Assembly (NCBI RefSeq): GCF_050410775.1
Contig: NZ_CP191229.1
From: Erwinia sp050410775
GTDB lineage: Bacteria; Pseudomonadota; Gammaproteobacteria; Enterobacterales; Enterobacteriaceae
Length of the DNA: 64,000 nucleotides
Strand: one strand, 5' to 3'
The notes under the pieces are model-generated. The model searched no databases and was not told the DNA's origin. It was given only the letters and a program-made list of their open reading frames with translations. The position numbers and the translations under genes are program-made. Positions within the stretch are counted from its first letter, which is position 1. Each line of letters opens with the position of its first letter. This document shows, piece after piece, positions 16,894-25,039 of the stretch.

Positions 16894-18177
16894 TCAGGCG
16901 TGCTTAGCGCCATGCGGCACCGGAGGCTGTTTGTTATCGGCCGGCTTGACGATCAGCGTCAGACAGACGGAAATCAGCAGCGAGGCGGCCATAAAAATAT
17001 AGGAAGCGGAAGGACTGCCGGTGGCGCCGTTCAGATAACCTACCACCCATGAGCCGAGGAATGAACCCAGCGCCCCCATCGAGTTGATTAACGCCATTGC
17101 GCCGCCGGCCACATTGCGGGGCAGCATTTCCGGAATGATGGCGAAGAACGGACCATAAGGCGCGTACATGGCTGCACCGGCAATCACCAACAGGGTGAAC
17201 GAGAGCCAGAAATTATCGGCGCCCACCAGCCAGGAACCCAGGAAGGCCAGCGCGCCTACCAGCAGCAGCGGCCAGACAAAGATTTTGCGGTTCTGGAGTT
17301 TATCGGATGCCCAGGAGACAACGAGCATCGCGATGGTCGCCGCCAGATAAGGCACCGCAGAGAGCCAGCCCGCCTGCACCATACCCATCTCCATCCCGTT
17401 GCGCAGAATAGAGGGCAGCCAGAGTACGAAGCCGTAGACCCCGATGCTCCAGGTGAAATACTGCATACACAGAAGGATCACATTGCGGGATTTAAAGGCT
17501 TCACCATAGTTACGTACGGCTTTAATGCCTTCTTGCTCTTTCTGTAGCTGCGCCTGCAGGTCCGCTTTCTCCTGATTGCTGAGCCATTTGGCCTGGGACG
17601 GCTTATCCTGCACCAGGAACCACCAGGCTACCGCCCAGATCACCGCCGGGAACCCTTCGATGATAAACATTTCACGCCAGCCGTAGGCCTCAATCAGGTA
17701 ACCGGAGACGACCGACATCCATAAAACGGTCACCGGATTACCGAGGATCAGGAAGGTGTTTGCCCGCGAGCGTTCGGATTTGGTAAACCAGTTGCTGATG
17801 TAGATTAGCATCGCCGGCATCACGGCCGCTTCCACCACGCCAAGTACGAAGCGGATCGCGGCCAGCATCGGGATGTTGGAGACCATGCCGGTCAGCGAGG
17901 CGCAAATTCCCCAGAGGATCAGACAGACAAACACCAGCTTTTTAACGCTGCGGCGTTCGGCGTAAATCGCGCCGGGGATCTGAAAAAAGAAGTAGCCGAG
18001 AAAGAACAGGGCACCCAACAGCGACGACATGCCCTTAGTGATCCCCAGATCTTCATTGATGCCCGCCGCCGAGGCGAAGCTGAAGTTCGCCCTGTCCAGA
18101 TACGCCAGGCTATAAGTGATAAACACGATGGGCATGATATACCACCAGCGTTTTGGCGCGATTGTCTGCTTTTTCAT
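16894..18177 (-). CDS. kguT: MFS transporter, probable 2-ketogluconate permease KguT
   Basis: Twelve-helix major facilitator of the anion:cation symporter (ACS) type, 427 residues. ACS-type features include YLDRANFSFA in helix 1 and the 2-3 loop region FFQIPGAIYAERRSVKKLV. The start is ATG 18177 (MKKQTIAPKRWWYIMPIVF), preceded by AGAGGA; an upstream ATG at 18246 would add 23 residues with no membrane character. Between kguK and kguD it takes the kguT position of the Pseudomonas operon, so 2-ketogluconate uptake is inferred from context. Family alone would also allow galactonate or glucarate. Confidence 0.85.
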   Translation of the reverse strand: MKKQTIAPKRWWYIMPIVFITYSLAYLDRANFSFASAAGINEDLGITKGMSSLLGALFFLGYFFFQIPGAIYAERRSVKKLVFVCLILWGICASLTGMVSNIPMLAAIRFVLGVVEAAVMPAMLIYISNWFTKSERSRANTFLILGNPVTVLWMSVVSGYLIEAYGWREMFIIEGFPAVIWAVAWWFLVQDKPSQAKWLSNQEKADLQAQLQKEQEGIKAVRNYGEAFKSRNVILLCMQYFTWSIGVYGFVLWLPSILRNGMEMGMVQAGWLSAVPYLAATIAMLVVSWASDKLQNRKIFVWPLLLVGALAFLGSWLVGADNFWLSFTLLVIAGAAMYAPYGPFFAIIPEMLPRNVAGGAMALINSMGALGSFLGSWVVGYLNGATGSPSASYIFMAASLLISVCLTLIVKPADNKQPPVPHGAKHA

Positions 18178-18288
18178 AGTCGATCCTCTATTTGAGGGCA
18201 CCGCAGGCTGCGCTGAGCACCCTGCTGTAACAGCGGGACGCCTCACGCGCAGTGAGGTTTATTTTAAGGGTACGTGTTGAGATCGCTT

Positions 18289-19242
18289 TTATTCATCGCC
18301 CAGTTCAGCGCGCGTCGGCAGCCCTTCGCTGTCGCCGATGACCTGAATGGCCAGTGAGCCGATTTTATTGCCGCGCTTAATCGCCTGCGGCAGCGTTTTG
18401 CCTTCCAGTAGCGCACTGATCACGCCAACGGCAAAGCCGTCGCCAGCGCCAACAGTATCGACCACATTCTCGGTCTTGATCGCCTCGACCTGGCCTTTTT
18501 CACCGCCGGCTGTTTTGTACCAGGCGCCGTCGCAGCCCGTTTTTATGATGACGGCTTTCACGCCCATATCCAGGTAGAAGTCCGCGATGGCCTCCGGCTG
18601 GTCGTAGCCGGTCAGGATTTTTCCCTCGCTGATGCCGGGCAGCACCCAGTCAGCATATCCCGCCAGTAAATTGAGCTGTTTCGCCATCTCGTGCTCGCTG
18701 GGCCAGAGCACAGGGCGAAGATTAGGATCGAAAGAGATGCTTTTTCCCATCTGCTTCATTTCCTGCGCCGCGTGTTTTGACAGCGCCAGCGAAGAAGCGG
18801 AGATCGCCGCAGAGACGCCGCTCAGATGAAGGTGCCTGGCCGTGCCGAAATAGTCACGGTTAAAATCGTCAGGCGACAGATGGCTGGCTGCCGAGCCTTT
18901 GCGGAAATACTCCACCAGCGGATCGGACCCATCTTCCACCTTCGACTTGAGCTGAAAGCCGGTCGGGTAGCGGTCATCCACGATCACCTGCTGATGATCG
19001 ACGCCCTCTTTTTCCAGCTGCTGGCAGGTAAAGCGGCCAAACGAATCGTCTCCCACGCGGCTGACCCAGCCCACCTTCAGGCCAAGCCTGGCGAGGCCGA
19101 TAGCGACATTCAGCTCGGCACCGGCGATGCGTTTAACAAAGTGTTCGGCGGCGGCAAGATCGCCCGTCTCGCTGGCGACAAACATCGCCATCGCCTCGCC
19201 AATCGTGACCGCATCCAGCGTTCCGTTTTCCGTGATGGTCAT
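18289..19242 (-). CDS. kguK: PfkB-family sugar kinase, probable 2-ketogluconate kinase KguK
   Basis: Carbohydrate kinase of the PfkB/ribokinase family, 317 residues. An N-terminal substrate lid (VTIGEAMAMFV) precedes the anion-hole and catalytic-base motif DTVGAGDGFAVG (GAGDGFA at 265-271). It resembles 2-keto-3-deoxygluconate kinases, and many annotations would call it kdgK. The operon (epimerase-like gene 3 bp upstream, MFS and hydroxyacid dehydrogenase downstream, PtxS repressor beside) points to 2-ketogluconate kinase, giving 2-keto-6-phosphogluconate. An enzyme assay would settle which ketoacid is used. Confidence 0.85.
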   Translation of the reverse strand: MTITENGTLDAVTIGEAMAMFVASETGDLAAAEHFVKRIAGAELNVAIGLARLGLKVGWVSRVGDDSFGRFTCQQLEKEGVDHQQVIVDDRYPTGFQLKSKVEDGSDPLVEYFRKGSAASHLSPDDFNRDYFGTARHLHLSGVSAAISASSLALSKHAAQEMKQMGKSISFDPNLRPVLWPSEHEMAKQLNLLAGYADWVLPGISEGKILTGYDQPEAIADFYLDMGVKAVIIKTGCDGAWYKTAGGEKGQVEAIKTENVVDTVGAGDGFAVGVISALLEGKTLPQAIKRGNKIGSLAIQVIGDSEGLPTRAELGDE

Positions 19243-19245
19243 GGT

Positions 19246-19995
19246 TTATTCCTCTCGCAACAGGTCAACGTAATGGCGTGTGACAGCGACCAGATCGTCA
19301 CCTTCAAGCGGAAACTCAATGCCGCGCGGCACGTCCGGGGGAAGAAGATCTAAGGTTTCACGCCACAGGCTGTCAGCCTCATCCAGCGCGACGGCCCGCC
19401 AGCTGTCACCCTGTGGCACAGCGGCCTTAACGTGGATATAGCTGACGGCAGAGCTGAGTTGTTCAGCGGCGTCCAGGGGGTTATCGCCCACCCAGAGCCA
19501 GTTACCCATATCGAAGGTCACGCCGCAGCCGCTCTGCGCCTCTCCGCCCTCCTCAAGGAAGGCCTTCATGGCGGCAAGCGTACCGGATGCAGTCTGGTCG
19601 TTCTCCACCACAAGCTGAACGGAGTGGGAAGCCAGACTGTTACGCAGGCTGGTGAAATCGAAGCCGCGACGATAGTTACCCAACGCATATTTTAGTCGCT
19701 GGGCATTTAATTGCGTCGCTTCTGCCAGATGGCGCGACAGCGCCGGATTGACCAGGCCCTGCTCGTTAAACAGCGCCTCCGGTACGGAATAGTACGCTAC
19801 CAGATTTGCGGCAGCGATGGTCTTCCCCAGCCCGGACAGGCTTTGCTGCTCCTCATCGCTGAACAGCTCACGGCGGATTTCCACGCCTTCAGCACCGGAA
19901 GCGGAGACCACCGGTACAACGGCCTGCTGGCCGCCCAGGGCCATAATTCGATCGCGACCATAGGCCGCCGTTACCACAATCACATCTCTTTTCAT
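19246..19995 (-). CDS. kguE: KguE-like sugar phosphate isomerase/epimerase
   Basis: TIM-barrel protein of the xylose isomerase-like family (AP endonuclease 2 fold), 249 residues. Metal-site elements are VEIRRELFS near 38-46, LVVENDQT near 130, GVTFDMGNWLW near 158-168, YIHVKA near 187 and GIEFPLEGDD near 227. It is the first gene of the putative kgu operon, as in Pseudomonas, where KguE is called an epimerase although its exact reaction is not settled. The start ATG 19995 lies 40 bp downstream of the PtxS-type palindrome. Confidence 0.82.
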   Translation of the reverse strand: MKRDVIVVTAAYGRDRIMALGGQQAVVPVVSASGAEGVEIRRELFSDEEQQSLSGLGKTIAAANLVAYYSVPEALFNEQGLVNPALSRHLAEATQLNAQRLKYALGNYRRGFDFTSLRNSLASHSVQLVVENDQTASGTLAAMKAFLEEGGEAQSGCGVTFDMGNWLWVGDNPLDAAEQLSSAVSYIHVKAAVPQGDSWRAVALDEADSLWRETLDLLPPDVPRGIEFPLEGDDLVAVTRHYVDLLREE

Positions 19996-20041
19996 CTGCT
20001 TCTCCCGGCGTTACCCGCCACTGCGTGCTAAAAACGGTAGA

Positions 20042-20055
20042 TGGAACCGGTTCCA
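20042..20055. promoter_or_regulatory. PtxS-type operator of the kgu operon
   Basis: TGGAACCGGTTCCA is a perfect 14-bp palindrome with the central CG typical of LacI/GalR operators. It matches the Pseudomonas PtxS site TGAAACCGGTTTCA at 12 of 14 positions. It lies 46 bp upstream of the kguE start, where bound repressor could block transcription. Confidence 0.8.
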
Positions 20056-20079
20056 AAGCAAAGGGGCAGAGTCTGGTTT

Positions 20080-20095
20080 TATGATCGCGCTCACG
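20080..20095. promoter_or_regulatory. CRP-like site upstream of kguE
   Basis: TATGATCGCGCTCACG reads on the minus strand as CGTGA, GCGCGA, TCATA. That is 8 of 10 core positions of TGTGA-N6-TCACA. It lies 24 bp upstream of the operator relative to the operon. Catabolite control would suit a secondary carbon source, but this is one weak site. Confidence 0.4.
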
Positions 20096-20264
20096 ATGTA
20101 AACAATTAGTGGCAAGGGGAGTTCTGAAAAATGATGAAGGTGTGGCGGGCTTAAAATTGTGGTGAAATACGGGAAAAATATTTGTGAAAGGATATAACGC
20201 GTAAGGGCGGCCCGCTTCTTGTCAGAGCGGGAACAGCCGTTACGCAGGCCTGCGCTTATCTCCC

Positions 20265-21290
20265 TTACGGCCCAAATATCGTCGATTTTCTGACGATCAG
20301 CTCGCCGGAATAGACCTGTTCCTGGGGCGGCGTGTCGTCACCCTCAATGCGTTTAATTACCTGTTCCAGCGCAGAATAGCCAATTTGCCAGGTGGGTTGT
20401 TTCAGGGTGGTGATGCCAACGCCCGCCAGTTCTGACCAGGCGAGTTCGTCAAAGCCCAGCAGGCCGAGATCGCCTCCCCAGCTCAGCCCCAGACGCCGCA
20501 GTGAACGTGCCACCTGTAGCGTCAGCGCGCCGTTAACCACCAGAACCGCACAGCGCTGGCCGGCATTACGCCGCGCGTAATCTTTCAGAACCGCATCAAG
20601 CCTGGCCGAATCGTTAATCGCCACTTCAGCTTGTTCCGCCACATGTCCGGGGTGCTGCGCCATAACGGCGTAAAAGGCTTCCAGTCTTTCATGACGCGTA
20701 TTCACCAGCCCCAGCGGTTCGGTGACAAACAGGATGGCGTGAAACGCCTGTTCAATAAGGTGCTGCGTTACCTGAATGGCCGCTTCCCGGTTATTCAGCC
20801 CCACGACGTCACAGCTGAAGTCAGGAATTTTACGGTCAATCAGCACCATCGGCAGCAGTGACTGCTGGAGCTGGCTCAGCGCCTCTTCACGCATGCCGAC
20901 CGCGTTCACCACGATCCCCTCGACCTGATAGCTGCTCAGCAGATTAAGATAGTGCTGTTCCTGATCCACTTCGTTATTGGTATTGCACATCAGCAGGGTA
21001 AAGCCCCTGGCCCGGCAGGCAGCCTCAATACCGCTCATCACTTCAACCGAATAGGGATTGGTGATATCGGCGATAATCAGCCCTATCAGCCGGGTGCGGC
21101 CACGCTTCAGCCCCCGGGCCATCTGGCTGGGGCGATAGTCCAGCTCGGCGATAGCCGTCTCAATCCGCTGCTTCAGGCTTGCGGAAAGAACATGCTGCTC
21201 ACCGTTCAGAAAACGCGATACGCTGGTTTTCCCGGTGTTTGCCGCTTTAGCGACATCGCTGATGGTGGCGCGTGAGGCCCTGCGGTTCAT
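20265..21290 (-). CDS. ptxS: LacI-family repressor PtxS
   Basis: LacI/GalR-type repressor, 341 residues (340 in Pseudomonas PtxS). The N-terminal helix-turn-helix TISDVAKAANTGKTSVSRFL (about 9-28) is followed by the hinge-helix region YRPSQMARGLKRGRTRLIGL and a periplasmic-binding-like effector domain. It is immediately upstream of kguE on the same strand, with a perfect LacI-type palindrome in the gap. In Pseudomonas, PtxS senses 2-ketogluconate and represses kguEKTD; the same logic is inferred here. No second palindrome is evident upstream of ptxS, so autoregulation is not supported. Confidence 0.85.
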   Translation of the reverse strand: MNRRASRATISDVAKAANTGKTSVSRFLNGEQHVLSASLKQRIETAIAELDYRPSQMARGLKRGRTRLIGLIIADITNPYSVEVMSGIEAACRARGFTLLMCNTNNEVDQEQHYLNLLSSYQVEGIVVNAVGMREEALSQLQQSLLPMVLIDRKIPDFSCDVVGLNNREAAIQVTQHLIEQAFHAILFVTEPLGLVNTRHERLEAFYAVMAQHPGHVAEQAEVAINDSARLDAVLKDYARRNAGQRCAVLVVNGALTLQVARSLRRLGLSWGGDLGLLGFDELAWSELAGVGITTLKQPTWQIGYSALEQVIKRIEGDDTPPQEQVYSGELIVRKSTIFGP

Positions 21291-21475
21291 AGCGATCCTT
21301 GAACATTAACGGAAGAGAAAGCGTAGCCTCAGCTATCGCTGGCCCTGTTTCTGAGCGTAAACCGGATTCAGGGACCGAAGGCGGTCATCATAAAACATAA
21401 GTGGCGTCGCGCCCATCCCTCTTACCCTGGCCATTATCTGGCAGGCAGTTAACAAACGAAGCGGGCGGAGGGAGG

Positions 21476-21502
21476 CTGCCGGGCCAGCAGGTGGCCCGGC
21501 AG
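21476..21502 (-). terminator. Hairpin downstream of yiaD
   Basis: Perfect 11-bp stem CTGCCGGGCCA / TGGCCCGGCAG with a 5-nt loop, 9 bp past the yiaD stop. No T tract follows on the minus strand, so it may be a weak terminator or an RNA-stabilising hairpin. Confidence 0.5.
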
Positions 21503-21511
21503 AAAAGCAGG

Positions 21512-22171
21512 TTACAGCGGGCTGAGGGTAATTTCCACGCGGCGGTTCTGCGCTTTACCGGCTTCCGTGCTGTTAGTGGCAATCGGATTATCCGGACCCA
21601 TACCGCTGGTACGGATGCGGTTAGCGGCCACGCCCTGGGTGATCAGCGCGCTGCCCACACTGTCGGCACGCTGCTGGGAAAGGGTCATATTCAGCTGGCG
21701 CGTACCGGTGCTGTCGGTATAGCCGGTGATATTCACTGCAGTTTTCGGATACTCTTTCAGGACCATGGCCACGCCAGTCAGCGTGTTCGCGCCGGCAGCC
21801 TTGAGCGTGCTGCTGCTGCTGTCGAAGGTCACATTGCTTGGCATATTCAGAATGATGTTATCGCCCTGACGGGTAACGCTGACGCCGGTTCCGCGCATTT
21901 TATCGCGCAGCTTCGCTTCCTGAACGTCCATATAATAGCCCGCACTGCCGCCCAGCGCCGCGCCGGCCGCGGCGCCAATCAGCGCGCCTTTACCACGATC
22001 TTTTTTCGAGGAGGAAAGTACGCCAACGCCAGCCCCCAGCGCGGCGCCAAGGCCTGCACCGATGCCAGATTTTCCAGCTTCACGCTCGCCGGTGTAAGGG
22101 TTAGTCGTACAGCCTGTCAGGGCAACAGTACCGCTCAGAACCAGAGCGAGGGCAACGGAGCTCATTTTCAT
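21512..22171 (-). CDS. yiaD: OmpA-family lipoprotein YiaD
   Basis: Outer-membrane lipoprotein with an OmpA-type peptidoglycan-binding domain, 219 residues, exactly the length of E. coli YiaD. The signal peptide ends in LTGC, lipidated Cys about residue 20. A glycine-zipper segment follows (about 36-85: GIGAGLGAALGAGVGVL and GAAAGAALGG). The C-terminal OmpA domain has the peptidoglycan-binding region GYTDSTGTRQLNMTLSQQRA and ends RRVEITLSPL. In E. coli, yiaD lies next to ghrB; here the kgu operon and ptxS stand between yiaD and the ghrB-like kguD. Confidence 0.95.
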   Translation of the reverse strand: MKMSSVALALVLSGTVALTGCTTNPYTGEREAGKSGIGAGLGAALGAGVGVLSSSKKDRGKGALIGAAAGAALGGSAGYYMDVQEAKLRDKMRGTGVSVTRQGDNIILNMPSNVTFDSSSSTLKAAGANTLTGVAMVLKEYPKTAVNITGYTDSTGTRQLNMTLSQQRADSVGSALITQGVAANRIRTSGMGPDNPIATNSTEAGKAQNRRVEITLSPL

Positions 22172-22281
22172 GGGTTATTTCTCTCAAGTAAAACAGTGGG
22201 CATACATGCCGCATAAAAGTGAATTATGCCCGTGCATGATGAGGAAATAACGTTCTAAAAGTCTGAAATTGTAAAGATAAG

Positions 22282-22848
22282 CTACTTTATATTGTCAGCA
22301 TGGCAAAAACAGTCGGTTGTATGGTCAATAATCAGACCGCATGCCTGCATAAAGGAGTAACAGGTGGTCGTACCAACAAATTTAAAACCGCGCTTCTTCA
22401 GCGCCCTGGAAAGGGCGTCAGAAACGGGGCTGAAGGTCGGCGCGGCCCGGTAATCCGCAAAGCGGTGGCGCTGGGGCGTATGGTCGACAAAGGCCCAAAT
22501 AAAGGGACTGAAGGACTCTCCCTCTGCCTCCATCGCCAGCAGAGCCTGCGCATTGGCGATAACGGCGGCGATTTTTCCACGGTGGCGGATAATACCGCTG
22601 TCGAGCATCAGTCGCTCCACGTCGGCCTCGCCCATTTGCGCCACAGTCTGCGGATCAAAATGATGAAAGGCGCGACGGTAGTTTTCCCTCTTTTTCAGCA
22701 CCGTAAGCCATGACAACCCTGCCATCTGGCCTTCCAGACAGAGCATTTCAAAAAGCGTACGGGTGTCAGTGACCGGAACGCCCCACTCTTCATCATGATA
22801 AGCCAGATAGATCGAATCCTGCGTTACCCAGCCGCAGCGCTGCACCAT
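22282..22848 (-). CDS. tag: DNA-3-methyladenine glycosylase I
   Basis: Base-excision repair glycosylase that removes 3-methyladenine from DNA. 188 residues (187 in E. coli). The zinc-snap ligands are visible: Cys in MVQRCGW and His in AYHDEEWG near the N-terminus, His and Cys in DHTTDCFCH near the C-terminus. The catalytic Glu lies in CLEGQMAGLSW (about 33-43). The start is ATG 22848. The tag/yiaD neighbourhood of E. coli is kept, but bisC and yiaC do not lie between them. Confidence 0.96.
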   Translation of the reverse strand: MVQRCGWVTQDSIYLAYHDEEWGVPVTDTRTLFEMLCLEGQMAGLSWLTVLKKRENYRRAFHHFDPQTVAQMGEADVERLMLDSGIIRHRGKIAAVIANAQALLAMEAEGESFSPFIWAFVDHTPQRHRFADYRAAPTFSPVSDALSRALKKRGFKFVGTTTCYSFMQACGLIIDHTTDCFCHADNIK

Positions 22849-22986
22849 AATGTATCCCCATCAAATTTGTGTAAAAAACCACCGGATGGCGCTTGACGTT
22901 ATCTCCGGCCAGGCAATAGTTAATCTGTTGCTGAAATTAACAATACAAATATTAAGTCTTCCGTGCGCGCTTTTCCGGAGTTCTCC

Positions 22987-24966
22987 ATGTTAAAGAAACG
23001 CATAGCCTTTGGGGCGGCGTGGATCGCCTGCTCGCTTTGTGCCGTCGCCCCCGCCGCTGGCTGGGAGCGACTCTACGTATTTGGTGACAGCCTGAGCGAC
23101 AGCGGCAATAACGGCCGCTACACCTGGGATAGTAACAGGAATCCGCTTTACGACGAGGTGCTGGCCGCCAGAATCAATCAGTCGCTTCGCCCGTCAGAGG
23201 CTGGCGGCACCAATTATGCGGCGGGGAATGCGGTAGCCGTTCCGCAGCTTAATCCTGTCGATAACAGTGCCGATCAGGTTGCCGCCTGGCTCAGGGCGAA
23301 CGGCGGAAAGGCCGAGGCGGACGGGCTTTATATTCACTGGATCGGCGGTAACGATCTGGCCGCCGCCGCGCTTAATCCGCTAAACGCGGATCGGATAGTG
23401 AGCGGCAGCGCTTTTGCCGCCGCCAGCCAGGTCAGGGCGCTGCTGTCGGCGGGCGCGAATACGGTTATTGTGCCGACTGTACCGAACGTGGGGGCGACGC
23501 CAGCGCTGCTTGAAGCGGTGATACAGATCGGGCTGGCACCGGTTGCCACTCCGGCGCTGGCCGCCGCGTTCCGGTCCCTGAGCGGGCAGACTACGTTCAC
23601 GCCAGAGGCCAGGAACAGCGCTATCCGTGAGGCGCTGTACGCCGCGACGGGCGAACTTACCGGCGTGGAAGCGCTGCGGCAGGTGGCAACTGCACAGCTT
23701 TATCAAGCCTGGCAGGTGCTCAGCGAGCAGGCGGCGGCACTGACCGATCGCTATAACCAGCAGGAGGAAAACGGGCTGGCGCAGCTCCGCGGCAATATCG
23801 TGCGCGTGGACGTCAACGGGCTGTTCAGCGAGGTGTTAAGCGATCCGGCCCGCTACGGGCTGACGAACACGGCGGGTATGGCTTGTCCTCCCGGCGTTTC
23901 TGCCGCCGACTGCACCTCGGCTATGCCCGGCTTCTCCAGCAGTCAGGACTATCTGTTTGCCGATCGGCTGCATCCAGGGCCCGCGACACATTTGCTGATT
24001 GCCGACTATATCCAGTCGGTGCTGGACGCGCCCGCGCAGGCAGTGGCGCTGAACCAGGCCACGCTGGCGATGTCGCGGGATGCGAGAGCGACGCTCGACA
24101 GCCGGCTCCAGCAGCAGCGCCATGGGGATAACCCTCAGGGCTCGCTCAGCGTTTACGGAGGCTACGCCGGGCAGCACTATGACTATGCGGATAACCTGGC
24201 GGCGGGCGAGGGCAACGCCACCACCCACAATCTGACGCTGGGCGTGGATTACCAGCTCACCGACGACTGGCTGGTGGGCGCGCTGATTTCCGGCTCTGAC
24301 GACAGCCAGCATCCCACGCCGCGCTACGACTATAAAATGCGCGGCTGGCTGGCCTCAGCCTACAGCGAGCTGACGATTTTTGATCACGGCTGGATCAATG
24401 CCGACGTCCAGTTCGCCTCGGTTAACTATGACGACATCAGGCGCAGCGTGGTGCTGGGCCCGGCAACCCGTACCGAGAATGGTGAAACGGAAGGCACGCA
24501 GGTGGGCGGCCGTATGGCGGCGGGCTGGGATATTCCGGTTGGATCGGGGTTAACAACAGGGCCGGTGGTGCAGTATGCGCTGGATTACAGCTCGGTAAAA
24601 GGCTACCAGGAGCAGGGCAGCAGCAGTACCGCGATGCGCTTTAACGATCAGAACGCCCATTCCCAGATCGGTACAGCGGGCTGGCGGGTGGATTCCCGGT
24701 TCGGCTGGGTCAATCCCTGGGCGGAAGTCAGCTATAACCACCAGTTCGGCGATAACGTCTGGAAGGCAGGGGGCGGGCTGAAATCCACGCAGACCTCCTT
24801 CACGCGGGAGGTGGCCGGACAGGACAGTGACTGGATGAACGTCTCGGTCGGTGCGCATGTTCCCCTCGGAGAGTCGGTGGCGGCCTTTGCGTCAGCCTCA
24901 CAAACCGGCGGTCTGAGCTCCGGGGAGCAGTTCATGTATAACCTGGGCATCAGCGCGCAGTTCTGA
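22987..24966 (+). CDS. Autotransporter GDSL esterase/lipase (EstA/ApeE type)
   Basis: Type Va autotransporter with a lipolytic passenger, 659 residues from ATG 22987, which has GGAG 6 bp upstream. A signal peptide (about 1-25) precedes the GDSL domain. Block I is VFGDSLSDSGNN with nucleophile Ser35, block III is IHWIGGNDL, and block V is DRLHPGP with the catalytic Asp and His. The last 270 residues (from about 390) form a 12-strand beta-barrel ending in phenylalanine, the BAM recognition signal. Relatives are Pseudomonas EstA and Salmonella ApeE, surface-anchored esterases. No partner gene is nearby. A Cys pair (CPPGVSAADC) lies in the passenger. Confidence 0.92.
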   Translation: MLKKRIAFGAAWIACSLCAVAPAAGWERLYVFGDSLSDSGNNGRYTWDSNRNPLYDEVLAARINQSLRPSEAGGTNYAAGNAVAVPQLNPVDNSADQVAAWLRANGGKAEADGLYIHWIGGNDLAAAALNPLNADRIVSGSAFAAASQVRALLSAGANTVIVPTVPNVGATPALLEAVIQIGLAPVATPALAAAFRSLSGQTTFTPEARNSAIREALYAATGELTGVEALRQVATAQLYQAWQVLSEQAAALTDRYNQQEENGLAQLRGNIVRVDVNGLFSEVLSDPARYGLTNTAGMACPPGVSAADCTSAMPGFSSSQDYLFADRLHPGPATHLLIADYIQSVLDAPAQAVALNQATLAMSRDARATLDSRLQQQRHGDNPQGSLSVYGGYAGQHYDYADNLAAGEGNATTHNLTLGVDYQLTDDWLVGALISGSDDSQHPTPRYDYKMRGWLASAYSELTIFDHGWINADVQFASVNYDDIRRSVVLGPATRTENGETEGTQVGGRMAAGWDIPVGSGLTTGPVVQYALDYSSVKGYQEQGSSSTAMRFNDQNAHSQIGTAGWRVDSRFGWVNPWAEVSYNHQFGDNVWKAGGGLKSTQTSFTREVAGQDSDWMNVSVGAHVPLGESVAAFASASQTGGLSSGEQFMYNLGISAQF

Positions 24967-24987
24967 CCGGCGTTAGTTGGGTAAAAC

Positions 24988-25019
24988 CGGCGGCATGAAC
25001 GTCATTTTTCATGCCGCCG
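24988..25019. terminator. Bidirectional hairpin between the esterase gene and torZ
   Basis: Perfect 11-bp stem CGGCGGCATGA / TCATGCCGCCG around a 10-nt loop, between two convergent genes. On the minus strand it is followed by TTTTAC, a short T tract fit for termination of torZ. Confidence 0.65.
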
Positions 25020-25039
25020 TCAGCGCTTTCCCGGCGGGC

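Noticed and set aside
18289..19242. kdgK as the name for the PfkB kinase
   Set aside because: Operon order and the PtxS operator fit kguK better; sequence alone could not decide.
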